Assembly: GCF_029873635.1 (NCBI RefSeq)
Contig: NC_080427.1
Coordinates: 70,730,848-70,794,847, forward strand
Reading direction: 5' to 3'
Source: Malania oleifera
Lineage: Eukaryota; Streptophyta; Magnoliopsida; Santalales; Ximeniaceae
DNA length: 64,000 nucleotides
Part shown: in pieces, positions 44,223 through 55,963 of the stretch
How the letters are laid out: each line of letters opens with the position of its first letter
How positions within the stretch are numbered: the first letter of the stretch is position 1
Made by a program: the position numbers and the translations under genes
The notes under the pieces: model-generated
What the model was told of the DNA's origin: nothing
Database searches by the model: none
Seen by the model: only the letters and a program-made list of their open reading frames with translations

Positions 44223-45265
44223 CACGCAAAGTGAAATGAAATAAAAATGGAAATGAATGAAATGGAAATGAAATGTGAAGTGTGAACAATGTAAAATAGG
44301 AAAGAGCCACGTAAAGTGAAATGAAATAAAAAGTAAAAGATAAAAACATGAATAGTTGAGAAATGCAGAATAATGGCAAACAAAATAATGTATTATGGTA
44401 TTATCAGTATTTATGCTAGTAGAACATGTTACGTTTGGGCGAGGCAAACTCTTCATTCGAGGGCTTGCTGAGAAAGGAGAGTGTCCTGGTTGTATCAGGT
44501 GTAGCAGTAGGCTACATAACATGCTAAGGCAGAGCGAAACTACTTGTCTGGGCAGGTAGATTTCCCTATTCTTGGGAGCCTTTGCCGGTAAACGTTTGGC
44601 ATGAATTGCGTGAGTACGAGATTAATCTATCACTTAAGGGCTTACTGAGTAAGGTGAGTGCCCTGGTATGCTTCTGCTGTGACCTTTGGGTTGCCTAATG
44701 TATTAAAGCAGAGGGGTAATACTTGTATGGGCGGGTAATCACCCCTATCCTCAGGTAATTTCGTGGGTAAAATACCTTGCATGTGTTTGTATAGGATCAA
44801 AAAATAATTTCAAAAATTATGTTAACGATTTTAAAATGTCAAATTTTATGGTGTTATATAAACTCACGTTGTTCGCACACTATTTCAATATATTGTTTCT
44901 TCCCTTACTAAGATGTGTCTCACCTGAATATGAACTTATCTTTAAATTATGTTTTCTAAGCCTAGGGCTATTTTATTATATATTATGTTTTAAGTTTTTT
45001 GAGAAATGGATGGTTGTGAAACATACTGGTGTTTTTGAATACTGGAAGTGTAGGTTATGTTTTGGAGATATGTATATATGTGAATACAAGTGGAAGCATG
45101 AATTAATATGGTGTGTAGATAGATTTAGAAAACTCTGGTATTATATTTGTTGGAAGATTATAGTTATGTTTTTCGCTACATAAATGATATTAGAATGTGG
45201 ATTATCAGGTAAATAAATGGATTAGTAGCACTCCAGACCCACTTAGAGGGTCGGGGCATTACAGA

Positions 45266-45283
45266 TGGTATGAGAGCCATGAC
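45266..45283 (+). other. Primer-binding site, Tekay-like element
   Basis: TGGTATGAGAGCCATGAC. The initiator tRNA-Met form is TGGTATCAGAGCC, so one mismatch. Confidence 0.75.
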
Positions 45284-45479
45284 GAGCTAAAAGTGTGATT
45301 AATTTCACATCACCTAGATATGGAAATGTTATAGTATTATATTAGAGATGATTTATACCAGAGTATAGGAAACAGTTAGGATAAGGATGTTAGATGGATA
45401 GGTTAGGCTAGGTGTTGAGAAGTAGATTTGGTGTAGGGAAGTATAGGATTTTGTTTTGTAGTTTAGAGACAGAAATAAG

Positions 45480-46060
45480 TTGACAATGTCCTATGATTTT
45501 TCTGAAGCAGTCGACGACCTCAGAAAAGCCAAGGCAAACCATAGATGATTTTGTCTCTGAGCTTTGAGATTGGTCCTTATATGGAGAACTGAGGTGTATA
45601 TTGGATTTAAATTATATAATTGGTGGTTAGGTTTCAGGTCTAGAATTTCTCCAACTTGGTTGATAAGGCTTCAGTGCTGGAAAAGAGCATCCAAAGCAGC
45701 ATAGAGCCTTCAGAGCAGAAGAAGAGGCCTGCACCATCTAGTTTTCAAGTTGAGGTCAGTCAGGGGTCAGGGAAGAAAGGAAAAGATGCAGTAGGTCTCG
45801 ATAATCAGGGTAATCAGTCCTACCTCATATGTCAGACATGTAACAAGAGGCATAGGGGTGAATGCTAGTTTGGGACTCCTACCTATTTCAAGTGCGGTAA
45901 ATCAGGACATGTCAAGAAAAATTATCAAGAATTGTTACCTGTTGTGCCTGCACTAAATCAGGATCAAGAAAAACAACCAATACCACTTGGAAGAGGTGGT
46001 CTGGCACGAGTTTACTCATTGATCCAGCCTGAGCCTGATAATGTCAGAGGGCAGGTATGA
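45480..46060 (+). pseudogene. gag: Gag C-terminus with zinc knuckles, Tekay-like
   Basis: The clearest frame (45656-45868) ends in a first zinc finger CQTCNKRHRGEC (CX2CX3HX3C) followed by a stop at 45866. In-frame sequence beyond has FKCGKSGHVKK, where the outer Cys residues of the second knuckle (CX2CX4HX4C) have become Tyr, and then GGLARVYSL, the usual gag-protease border of Tekay elements. A short piece near 46085-46160 (YTKLHELLNF) may be a protease remnant. Everything from protease active site to the purine tract is missing. Confidence 0.75.
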
Positions 46061-46206
46061 ATTTATATTTAAGATAATGATGATCGTATTTAGTTTTAGC
46101 TGATACAGAAGTTTATTTGGTGACATATACTAAGCTACATGAGTTGCTAAATTTTAGTGATGTGAAAAGATGATTAGTTAGTAAGACTTCGAAGACGAAA
46201 TTTCTT

Positions 46207-46219
46207 AAGGAGGGGAGAA
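46207..46219 (+). other. Polypurine tract, Tekay-like
   Basis: AAGGAGGGGAGAA immediately before the 3' LTR, preceded by CGAAATTTCTT, typical of chromoviruses. Confidence 0.85.
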
Positions 46220-48738
46220 TGTAGTAATCCAAAAATAAAAATAAATAAATAAATAAATAATAAAATGAAATTTAAAATTGAAATTAAATTAAACTAAATT
46301 AAATAATTAACCAAATTAAATAATTAATTAAATAATGAAAATCATTAATTAAATTATATAATAAAACATATTAATATAATATAATATATTATTATAATAT
46401 ATAGTTAAGTAAAGATCTTGAAGCTGGAAGCTTCAGGATCCATTTGGTTTGAACAGAATTTCACGCCCCCCTTGAGAGTTCTTCCTGCGGCCAATGCCTC
46501 TCTTCATCACCGTCTCTCTTTCTCTCTCTCAATTTCTCAATGGATTTGCGGCGGATCAGGAAACAGAAGGTACTGTTGGATTCCTAGTTCCGCTACCGAC
46601 ATATCTATTGGAGCAGATTTGTCGTGGAAGTGGCTTAGGCACTATTCCTGGGATAAGACAATTTTTTCCTAATTTCTCAATTTTGCTTTTAATCTGCCAT
46701 TAAATCAACGATCGGGCACCACCACGGTGTCCTAGTCGCAATCGTCGTCATTTTTCCTAGAGTAAATTTCCAATTAGGGTTTTCTAGGCTCTACTTTAAA
46801 GCAATAGTGGGATTTGGGAAATTAGGTAAATTGTCTATATTTGATGGTATAATTATTGATTTTGAATCTATGACCCTATGAAATATTAAAATATTATTTT
46901 ATTTAGGATTGATTTAATGGAATTAGGATTTTTGATTCAGGGTCCTAGTGAGCGCCACAAGTATTTTTTCGGGGTTTCTATTGGCGTAGTTCAAGAAACC
47001 AGGTTAAGGGAAAAATAAATATTAAACCAAAATTTTAATGAATTTAATGGAAAATGAATTGTGTTATAAATACATGTATATTTTTCCGTACAGGTTTAAA
47101 ATGCAAACCATTTAAATTATGTTTTTCCGAGTTTATGGCTATTTATTAGATATGTATATGTGAAATTGAACTGATAAAAGTGAAATATTTTCGGAATAAT
47201 TATGCAAGAAATTAAAGGTAGTTTTCTAGTATATGAATGTTAAATGTGGGTTGGCTTATTTTCAGGCAATGTATGAATTTTACTTCTAAATAGTGTGGCA
47301 TGAGTAAATAGGAATGTTGTGTGGAAATATGATATATGTATGAGATACATGATATTCAGGAAATTAACTGAGTGTGAAAATGTTATATAAAATGTGCTGC
47401 ATGTGAGTGTTAATGCAACCATGTAAAGTAGGTGAAAATGGTGGATAAAATAGCTGAAAGATCTTCGGTAAAACAGTCGAAAGATGTTGGGTAAATGTAT
47501 GACAACTGAAAAATGCTAGGTAAAACAACTGAAAGATGTTGGGTAAATGTATGACAATTGAAAGATGCTGGGTGTGAAATATAATGAAATGAAAATGGAA
47601 ATGAATGAAATGGAAATGAAATGTGAAATGTGAATTATGCAAAATGGGAAAGAGCCACATAAAGTTAAATGAAATGAAAAGTAAAAGATAGAAACATGAA
47701 AAGTTGAGAAATGCAGAATAATGGGAATCAAAATAGTGTATTATGGTATTATCAGTATTTATGCTAGTAGAACATGTTACATTTGGGCGAGGCAAACTCT
47801 TCGTCCGAAGGCTTACTAAGAAAGGCAAGTGCCCTGGTTGTATCAGGTGTAGCAGTAGGCTACATAATGTGTTAGGGCAGAGGGAAGCTACTTGTATGGG
47901 CAGGTAGATTTCCCTATTCTTGGGAACCTCCGCCAGTAAACTTTTGGCATTAACTGCGAGAGTACGAGATTAATCTATCACTTAAGGGCTTACTGAGTAA
48001 GGTAAGTGCCCTGGTATGCTTCTGTTGTGACCTTTGGGTTGCCTATTGTATCAGAGCAGAGGGGTGATACTTGTATGGGCGAGTAATCACCCCTATCCTC
48101 AGATAATCTCATGGGTAAAAAACCTTGCATGTGTTTGAATAGGATCATAAAATGATTTCTGAAATTATGTTAACGATTTTCAAATGTTAAATATTATGTT
48201 GTTATATAAACTCATGTTGGTCACACACTATTTGAATATATTATTTTTGAATAGGATCATAAAATAATTTTTGAAATTATGTTAACGATTTTCAAATGTT
48301 AAATATTATGTTTTTATATAAACTCATGTTGGTCACACACTATTTGAATATATTATTTCTTCCCTTACTGAGATGTGTCTTACCCGAATATGAACTTATC
48401 TTTAAATTATGCTTTCTCGAGCCTAGGGCTATTTTATTATATTTTAAGTTTTATGTTTTATGTTTTAAGTTTTTTGAGAAATGGATGGTTGTGAAATATA
48501 CTGGTATTTGAAAATACTGAAAGTGCAGCTTATGTTTTAGAGATATGTATATATGTGAATACAGGTGGAAGCATGGTTTATTATGGTGTGTAGAAAAATT
48601 TAGAAAACTCTTGTATTATATTTGTTGGAAGATTATAGTTATGTTTTCTGCTACATAAATGATATTAGAATGTGGATTATAAGGTAAATGAATGGACTAG
48701 TAGCACTCCAGACCAACTTAGGGGGTCGGGGCATTACA
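46220..48738 (+). repeat. 3' LTR of the Tekay-like element
   Basis: 2519 bases. It aligns with the 5' LTR by eye but carries a 112-base tandem duplication (48137-48360) and a shorter minisatellite. Minus-strand frames across the array are repeat artefacts. Confidence 0.9.
48137..48360 (+). repeat. 112-base tandem duplication
   Basis: Two adjacent copies (48137-48248, 48249-48360) starting GAATAGGATCATAAAAT, with few differences. The 5' LTR has one copy near 44790. Confidence 0.85.
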
Positions 48739-48743
48739 TATCT

Positions 48744-49125
48744 ATAACACCGGTCCTGCACTGGATGCATGCATTAGTTGTGGCTAAGAATGGGTGACCC
48801 AGAATGACCGAAATCTATTTCTTGGTTGGGTCGATAGGCTCCATGTCTAAAATAATGAAATCGATGGGGTAAAAGAACCTATCGACCTTTACTAGGATAT
48901 CCTCGTCAATACCCCAGGTTTTTCTTACAGATCGATCAGCTAACCTCATGGTGACTGAGGTGGGTTTTAGTTCTCACAAGCAAAATTGTTTGTAAACCGA
49001 GTAAGGAAGTAGGTTCACACTCGGTCCCAAATCTAAATGGGCCCCATCGATTGTATATATGCCAATTACACATAAGATGGTGGCAGTTCCGGGGTTCGTA
49101 AGTTTGAGGAGAGTATAACATGAAC
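48744..49125 (-). pseudogene. pol (PR): B protease, N-terminal part
   Basis: On the minus strand: TNPGTATILCVIGIYTIDGA (49110-49051) followed by HLDLGPSVNLLPYS (about 49045), the aspartic protease active-site block of Athila-like elements, with DLG where D-S/T-G is usual (DLGAS is common in this lineage). After a frameshift come SVTMRLADRSV (about 48950) and later ILVKVDRFFYP (48900). The coding sequence is cut by the inserted element at TATCT. Confidence 0.7.
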
Positions 49126-51140
49126 GGATTGAGCTCTCATTCTCGATCAATCAGACTCTTTTGTTCAAGTGCTCCTTAGATTTGCGCTTTTGGGTGCACA
49201 GGTCTTTGAGAAACTTAGCATAAGAAGGCACCCGCTTGATGATATCTAAGAGAGGAAGGTAGATTTTTACTTGCCTTAATATGTCCATAATGGATTCAGT
49301 ATTGGTTTGCTTCTTAGATTTAAAATGTGCCTGAAGGGTTGTAGGGTATGGCACTGGAGGAACATAATGGGGTAGTATTCCTTCAGCAGTGGGAGCAAAA
49401 ATCTTGGGGTTGCTCATCGATCTATAGGAGGAGGTGATACGAGGTTCAACATTGGATTTTGCCCTCATTTTCTCCTTACCCTTTCTCGTGCTCAACTTCT
49501 CCTCGGCTGTATTAGGTACCATCGTACCACTCTAAAGAGTGGTAACCGCCTGGGTCTGCTTATAATGCGATGTAGGTCCATTTTCGATGCACATTCTACC
49601 CCATACTAACCTTTAGGGTTCACGAGAGGCTGGCCTTGGCAACTTACCCGCATCTCTCCTACTCAAAGAAGTAGCTAGTTGCCTTATAGTGGCTTCTAAC
49701 TTGGCAATAGAATTGGAATGAGAGTTGAGTAGTTTCCAATTTACATGGCAATTAGCCTCAATTTCCTTGAGGGTTTTCAACACCATCTCCTGGAGGGGAT
49801 CATACATAGGTTGAGGACGAGATGGTCGTTGAAAAGATGATGGTCTCAAGGCAGTAACGGAAGGATTTTGAAAGTTCTAATACGAGCGAGGGGGTGGAGC
49901 ATTGGGTGATATTTAAGGTCTTTAGGCTTGGAAACTCAGAGCTTGTTGCCTCCAAGAGAAGTGGGGACGTTGTCATCACCCAGAATTGTATATATTGGGG
50001 TAAGGGTCATTTGGCGACCTATCATACCATCTATGGATAGAATTTACTTCTTCCTGCACAAGCTTAGGCTGGGAAGGCACATGTGGGCCATTGTAGCATG
50101 TATGTGAGGGGTCTAAGTAGATGGCACATACCTTTGCACATGCCATAGGTTGCAGTTGTTGTCCTAAGGACAAGACCTGATCTAACTTTTGAACTATAGC
50201 GTGTAGGGTGGGTGCTAGGTCATGGCTTGTGGCCAACTCATAAATTCCTTTAGATTTGAAAGTCGACAGTTTGAAGGGTCTATGAGTAGCAACATTATGT
50301 GCTAAGAATTTTCGACAAGGTTCTCGAAGAAAACCCAGGCCTCCTTCTCATGTTTGGCGAGGAAAGTACCTTCACATGATGCATCTACCATCGCCCTTTC
50401 ACGTTCAGCTAACCCTTCATAGAAGGTCAAAACCAATTGCCATTTAGGGACATGATGGTGTGGGCATTGACGTAGCATGCCCCTAAAGCGCTCCCAAGTC
50501 TCAAAAAATAGTTCCCCACCCATTTGTGAGAAACTAGTGATGGCTCTCCTAAGCTGGTTAGTCTTCCCAATTGGGAAGTACTTTTTCAAGAACTTGTGTT
50601 GCATGGTGACCTAGTTGGTCACCGAGTTCAGCTCTAAAGACATCAACTAATATTTGGCCTTATCCTTTAAAGAGAATGGGAAAATCCTAAGGTAGAGAGT
50701 ATCATCACCAAAATTGTGGATGCAGATGGTGGAACAAGTCTCGAGGAACTCATCTAGAGGCTTATAAGGATTTTCATTTGAATTCCTATAAAAATTGGGA
50801 AACATCGAGATGAAAGAAGTTTTGATCTTAAAATTTAGCCTCCTTGACATCCATATATCAGATGCAACACAGCAAGGTGTGTATACACTAAGTACAAAGT
50901 AGTCCCTGAGAGGCCTAAGTGGTTGCTCCGCCACCATATGTTGGCAGGGAGCTTGAGGTTCCAGTATTTGAACAATGGGAACCGGTGGACGTTCGACCTT
51001 ACTTTAGATTCAGATGACTCTACAAACTCATGATTCAAAGTGGGTTTCCCAAGGGACCTACTGGATCTCTCAATCTCGAGGTCTCTCAGAAATAACTTGA
51101 GATCTAGAAAACGCAAACCTAGCATACACACTTGAAGCAC
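49126..51140 (-). pseudogene. gag: Gag of element B
   Basis: Gag core blocks in order: SRSLGKPTLNHEF at the N-terminus (about 51060), RPLRDYF (about 50910), NENPYKPLDEFLETCSTI (50785-50730), RIFPFSLKDKAKY (50690-50650), then KKYFPIGKTNQLRRAITSF (50580-50525), ETWERFRGMLRQCPHH (50495-50450) and FYEGLAERERAMVDAS. These are Athila-type blocks. A degraded zinc knuckle (CAIYLDPSHTC) lies near 50125, followed by a conserved SIMDILRQVKIYLPLLDIIK segment (49300-49240) before protease. Frameshift near 50940 and stops near 50640, 49975 and 49610. Confidence 0.8.
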
Positions 51141-51270
51141 ATATAATCAATACATTAGAGTATCAAAACAAAGAAAACAAAAATTAATAAAAATAAAAGA
51201 AAAGGACATTAAATAGAAAATCAAAGTTATAACATGCTAAAATAGAAATTGACTAATAACCGTGACTTAA

Positions 51271-51288
51271 TCCTCGGCAACGGCACCA
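51271..51288 (-). other. Primer-binding site of B (tRNA-Asp type)
   Basis: TGGTGCCGTTGCCGAGGA on the minus strand. The Athila/Tat standard is TGGCGCCGTTGCCGGGGA, so two mismatches, both C-to-T or G-to-A. Confidence 0.8.
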
Positions 51289-52204
51289 AAATTTGGTAGG
51301 CTCGCCAAGACTTGGGTCCTTAACTACCAAAAATAATATTTATAAAACCTAACTTAATCCCAAGTTTAGTAAAAAGTGGGGAAGTCGGGTATCGGTCCAT
51401 GGGGATAAGAGTGCAGTTATCAACCTTTTTCCTGATTAGTTTATTAAAGCTTTGTATAAAAAAAAGTGTAAAGGTGGGATTTTTGTTGTGTTACTAACAA
51501 CTAATGGAAAGCATGTAAAATCTGAAGTACCCTACTACAAAGCGATGCTTCAACTTGAATCAGAATCTGGACACCTTGCCTCTGACTACACTCCACCAGC
51601 TATCCATAGAAGTACTAACCTAAGAATCTCAGGCCAAGCGAGAGAGGGTCATTCGAGGGCACAAGGTAGCAACAGTGCACCACATATTCGAAGCACGATC
51701 GAGAACCGGGGTATACCCCGTCTCAATGATCACGAACACCTGTACGGTTCCATAGCCAACTACTTTTATCTAGTAGAGACTGTAGTAACACTTATCCTTC
51801 TGCAATCTTTCATTAGAATCAAAGCAATAAATAGAAAGCTGTAAATGAAAGCGATTAAAAGAAAGCATATAAATGAAAGCAGTAAATTGAAAGCATGTGT
51901 TGACTTTTTGCGTCCAAACACTATTTTGATTATGACAAACCACAGTATCTCATCTGTGTGCCAAGTGTAAAAATATGTTTACTTTTCTAAGCACGAATGA
52001 TAAATGAGAAATGGAAGCCGAGAAGGACTTAAACACGCACATCATTCGGCGCAATCCATGATATTGCAAAGGAGCAAAGCATGAAGTGCTTTTATTTTCT
52101 TTCAAGTTATATTGTAATTGTAATAAGTTTTTTATGATATATAATGATTGCATCTCATACATGATAAGGTTTAATGCTTAAGACCATAGATTGACCTTAA
52201 AGAT

Positions 52205-52720
52205 CACCTTCGGTTGACTGACGTCAAAATTTTGGGGTTAACTCTCAAGAGACCATAGGAATCATCACCCATATAGCCTAAAATGCCTTAACTTTATTTA
52301 CACTGGGTTAACGAAGCACAAAGACCAAATCAGGGCTTAAATGCACTTTGTAAGTAGTCTCAGTCGATTGAACCCTAAGCAATATAAAAGCCTCAGTCAA
52401 CTAAACTAACTAGAAGTCAACATATTGACTTCACTCAGTCAACCATTCTGAAATAAACATATCTTCCACAGTCAACTGAATTGGCATGTGTTTGACCCCC
52501 AATAACTTAGTCGACCGACCCATTAGTTCAAAACTGACTTGGTCGATTGAACCCTAGAAAATGGTCAACCGAACATGCTTTGGTCAACCGAACTTGCGAA
52601 GGGTTCGTAATCACCTTAATGCGGTCAACTATATCTCTAGTTTAAAATGGCCACGGTCGACCGAACTCAGTAATATGGTTGACCAAACCTTGAATATGGT
52701 CAACCGAACCTCTCAGGTTG
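52205..52720 (+). repeat. U3 motif array of S3 (GTCGACCGAAC type)
   Basis: At least twelve imperfect copies, for example CAGTCGATTGAACC (52371), TAGTCGACCGACC (52509), GGTCAACCGAAC (52562) and GGTCGACCGAACTC (52656). Confidence 0.6.
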
Positions 52721-52827
52721 GTGAAATTTTTATCCGAGTAAATCAGGTTTAATTTGCATTAAACATCATTAAACATTTTCCAAAATACCCAATAGGTCCC
52801 CAACGGTCAAAATTTGAGGGACATCTT

Positions 52828-52833
52828 TATATA
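52828..52833 (+). promoter_or_regulatory. TATA-like box of S3
   Basis: TATATA in the position of related TATA boxes. Confidence 0.35.
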
Positions 52834-53726
52834 CCCCCTCACTTGCCTTGATAAGTAGGGGATTAGCAAAAGTGATTACCAAAAATTGCTTTCAAATTTT
52901 TTTACTTCTTTTGCTATATACTTTACTTTCCAAGTACAATTTTTTAATACTCTCTTCCATACTTACTTCTAAATATCTTTGTGAAATAGAGAGTTTGTTT
53001 TATATGTTCCCCTATCTTAAAAATCAATTGCAAGATTGAAGGGAGTTGATTGTGGTTATTGTGTGCATCCTCACAAATCATTTCCTTGGCAAATACTCTC
53101 ACATATTCATACGTTTTTGATAATCTATTTTTGAGAGTTCTTACTTGTTTGATCTTTCCCATAATATTTCATATATAAATATTTGATTGGGAAGATTTTT
53201 TTTTTTTGCTTGCTAGCCTTGGTATTCAATTTGCAAGGCTTAAAAGCTTCTATATAATCTTTGATATTGTTTCTGTAAGAGTCAATCCAAAATTTTTGGT
53301 GTGCTTTACATTTAGAATATCTTTGATATATTTGATTTGGGTTGTGTTAAACTTCATTTGATTTTTTTTTTGTTGAATATAATATCTTGAATCAAAGGTT
53401 GTACTCTCACATATACATTCACTCACCCATCTTAGAGAGTTCACATATTGGATCTGACTTGAGCATATATTCCTATTATATGTGAGTGCATATTTTGATC
53501 ACAATATTGTACAAATCTTCTTTTGTTAGAAGCACCTTTCATTGTACGCAAAATTTGTATAGATTGGTTGTAATTTAGGCGTGGCCTAAGGTGGGTCTTC
53601 TCCACCCCTTTAAGGAGAGATTGTCAAGATTGAGGTCAGCCCTGGTAATCTGACCTGGTGTTGTAATTGGTGCCGCTCCAGCTGTCAAGTGAGCTTTAGT
53701 GGAATCCTCGGGCTTACAAGATAAGG

Positions 53727-53757
53727 CAGGGACATACGCAGTATTGGTCGAATGCCG
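53727..53757 (+). other. LTR leader hairpin, copy 6 (degenerate)
   Basis: The loop motif ACATACGC and GGTCGAA are recognisable, but arms CAGGG and TGCCG pair poorly. Confidence 0.3.
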
Positions 53758-54247
53758 ATAACATACTGGGTGTGCATTTTATATTTCCGCAATTTATTTA
53801 CTGCATATGTATGTTATTTTCAATAGACTTTGAATGATGCGCATGATTCAATTTTCGCATATTATTTTTATATGTGCAATTTGTATATGCTTAGAAAGAC
53901 CCTAGGATGTGTATTACTGATATGTAGTTTAACCTAGGAAGAAGTTTTAAAATTCCAATTATCCCCCCCTTGGGATTACACCAATTCCAACAGCATGTAA
54001 AAACCATCCCTTGGTATTCAAGTCATCTCTCACAAACAACTGTCCCAGCAATCGAATGACCATCTAATCTACTCAAAAATATGAGGGCGCTTCCAGTTGT
54101 CATAGGCCAATGAACACCTCTTGCACAATCTAGAACTGATATTGAAATCTAATCCAACGAATGTACATTTGCTCTCAATGGTTTTCTAGGTCTGTCACTA
54201 ACCTATAATCATCCAAAAAGGAACCCCTAAAACATATTTGTAGCTAA

Positions 54248-54255
54248 TATTTATA
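54248..54255 (-). promoter_or_regulatory. TATA box, 5' LTR of B
   Basis: TATAAATA on the minus strand in the same context as 39257. Confidence 0.45.
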
Positions 54256-55012
54256 CCTATTAGGGTTTACAAGGTTTGAATTTTGAAATAGGAAAGTTTA
54301 GCACAAAATCTCGCACAGAAGATCGTCACTAGAGACCAGGTCACACCCTTGTTTTTGCTGGTCGAGCTGCTGGTCGAGATCTAGACCTGTCGCCCCTCAA
54401 GGTCTTGTTGGTCAAGTTGTTGGTCCAGATGTTGGTTGAGATCTAGACTTGGTAACCCCTCAAGGTCTTACTGGTCAAGCACTTGGTCGAGACTCTCAGT
54501 ATTTCAATTTTTAGTTCAGCTAAGGAACTCGATCTGTTCCCCCCTCAAGGTCTTCTTGGTCGAGCACTTGGTCGAGACTCTCGGAATTTCTAGGCTCAAT
54601 AAGCTTTAGTATCTCAACTTGGTCACCCTTGCGGGTCACTTGGTCAAATACTTGGTCGAACCTTGCAGCATTTCTTCTTCAGTCTGAACCTTGGAGTCTG
54701 TAGCTTTTACCCTGGTCGCCCCTTGCGTTAGCTAGTCGCACCACATGATCGAACAGAGTCCTTTTTTCTCTTTTATGTGTGTTAAGGCATTATGAGTTTG
54801 GGTAGACAGCTAATTTGAGCTTTAAGTATCCCAAATACTCCCTTGGCTTCTCGTATTGCTTAACTCCTTGGTTTTAACCTGTTTTCCTAAAACACAAACA
54901 AACCTTGCATAACTCCGAAATATGATAACGAAGGGCATATACATAATAAAAGAAGACAAAACAAAGGTAAATGAGGGCCTAAAATCATGCATTTTAGGGA
55001 CTCATCACTATA

Positions 55013-55494
55013 CTCAAATTAGGAAAACTAGACACTCAAAATTCAAAAACTTAAAGATTTTGGCTAAAAGTTTGGAAGAGATTAATTACGAGGTCCTAAC
55101 TTAAAAAATGCTTAATTTAAGATTTTCATCACCAATCCCTAGAAATTGAAAACTAAAGGGTCACTTCAATTGATAAATTTATTTTCAAATTAACATTGAG
55201 GACTTAAATTTTGTGATTACAGACCTCGATACTACACCTAATAAATGCAGTCAATTATTGGATTCTAAATAAAGATTTTTACAACTAAGAAACACTATAC
55301 TAAAAATCAAAAAGACTCAACTAAAAACAACTAACTGAAATTTGTAATGAACTTATCTAATTGAAAGAAAACAACTCAATCATGGGGATTTAGGATCTTA
55401 ATTTCAAAACAAGGGGTTTTGCTCATGATTCAAAATCAAATTTTATTTGGCCAGGTTTCTTGGGGGAGGCTTGGTTAAAATTGAGGTGTCGACA
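55013..55494 (-). repeat. G1 5' LTR, first part
   Basis: In element orientation it starts TGTCGACACCTCAATTTTAA at 55494, a start typical of Tat/Ogre LTRs, and continues past the B insertion at 36007. Confidence 0.7.
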
Positions 55495-55963
55495 GATGCG
55501 TTGAAGCTCTTAGGATTTATTCATTGACTTAGAGACCAAATTTTGAAAACCCCGGAAAATATTTTTCAAAGTCTCAAAGTAATATGGAAAGTATAAAAGT
55601 TAACAAGAGTTTTTGGAAACAAAAGAAAACAAGCATAAGAGTTTTAACTATTCAAGCGACTGACCTTGACTAGTCAGGCGACTGACCTTTTTATGCTGAA
55701 TAAATTTAGGAAACAGAACAGGTTTAGTCGACTAACCCTGTAAATTCAGGCAACTGGCCCCATTCTATCTTTGAAATTGTGCTAAATTTTAAAAGTTCAG
55801 GTGACTGACCCTAAAGTTTAGACAATTGACCCTTTGGGAAATTCAAATTTAAAAAGTATTAAAGGGTTTCCAAAAATAAGTTTTTCAAATCTAAAAATTA
55901 TGAAAACTTGGGAAACACTCCAAGTCACTTGGGGAACATGAAAATCACTTTTTAAACTCTCTC

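Larger units (their letters stand above)
42782..45263 (+). repeat. 5' LTR of the Tekay-like element
   Basis: 2482 bases. It begins with an (AAAT)n-like AT-rich tract (42800-42960), has TATA at 43621, a degenerate minisatellite at 43979-44222, and ends GGGTCGGGGCATTACA. Confidence 0.9.
42782..48738 (+). mobile_element. Chromovirus (Tekay-like) gypsy deletion derivative with TSD
   Basis: LTRs 42782-45263 and 46220-48738, both TGTAGT...ATTACA, flank only 956 internal bases: primer site (45266), a gag end with zinc knuckles, a trace of protease, and the purine tract (46207-46219). Duplications TATCT at 42777-42781 and 48739-48743 are perfect. RT, RNase H, integrase and chromodomain have been lost in one internal deletion. 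It lies in the protease of B, opposite strand. Confidence 0.9.
51898..53992 (+). mobile_element. Solo copia LTR S3 with TSD
   Basis: 2095 bases, TGTTGACTTTTTGCG...TTCCAACA, with perfect duplications GCATG (51893-51897, 53993-53997). The empty site is visible in the other LTR of B near 38998 (GAAAGCATGTAAAAA). It has a motif array (52205-52720), TATA (52828) and degenerate hairpin (53727-53757). Confidence 0.9.
36008..55007 (-). mobile_element. Athila-like gypsy element B, deleted, with TSD
   Basis: LTRs 36008-39995 (3') and 51294-55007 (5'), each split by its own solo LTR, are about 1.6 kb after removal. In element orientation they run TGATGAGTCCC...GCCTACCA. Duplications CTATA lie at 36003-36007 and 55008-55012. 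Primer site 51271-51288 and purine tract 39996-40008 are in place. The interior encodes gag and protease and reaches the start of RT, but RT, RNase H and integrase are absent. A 6-kb chromovirus derivative sits in the protease. Lineage is from the gag and protease motifs and the tRNA-Asp type primer site. Confidence 0.85.
51294..55007 (-). repeat. 5' LTR of B (with solo LTR S3 inside)
   Basis: Parts 51294-51897 and 53998-55007 match 36008-39995. TATA at 54248-54255 (minus). The outer end TCATCA meets the CTATA duplication. Confidence 0.85.
2271..55494 (-). mobile_element. Outer Ty3/gypsy element G1 (Tat/Ogre type), 3'-truncated and multiply interrupted
   Basis: Order on the minus strand from the right: LTR start TGTCGACA (55494-55487), the long LTR (interrupted), primer site (32114-32097), leader, ORF1, spacer, gag, protease, RT, RNase H, a second archaeal-type RNase H, and integrase, which stops at about 2271. 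An extra ORF before gag, two RNase H domains, a protease with DNGSS and a multi-kilobase LTR fit the Tat/Ogre/Retand lineage. Four elements are inserted in it. With them removed, the gag and ORF1 reading frames meet across the gaps. The integrase C-terminus and 3' LTR are missing, probably lost in the deletion at 2271. Confidence 0.8.

Noticed and set aside
44005..44522. Long minus-strand frames (up to 162 codons, Phe/His/Tyr-rich) in the Tekay-like LTRs, also 47364-47828
   Set aside because: They run antisense over a minisatellite and AG-rich LTR DNA. Composition comes from the repeat, with no domain and no counterpart frame conservation between the LTRs.
44836..45183. 115-codon plus-strand frame in the Tekay-like 5' LTR
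   Set aside because: The corresponding frame in the 3' LTR (from 48296) is broken early, and the sequence is AT-rich LTR with Phe/Tyr/Trp-rich translation and no known domain.
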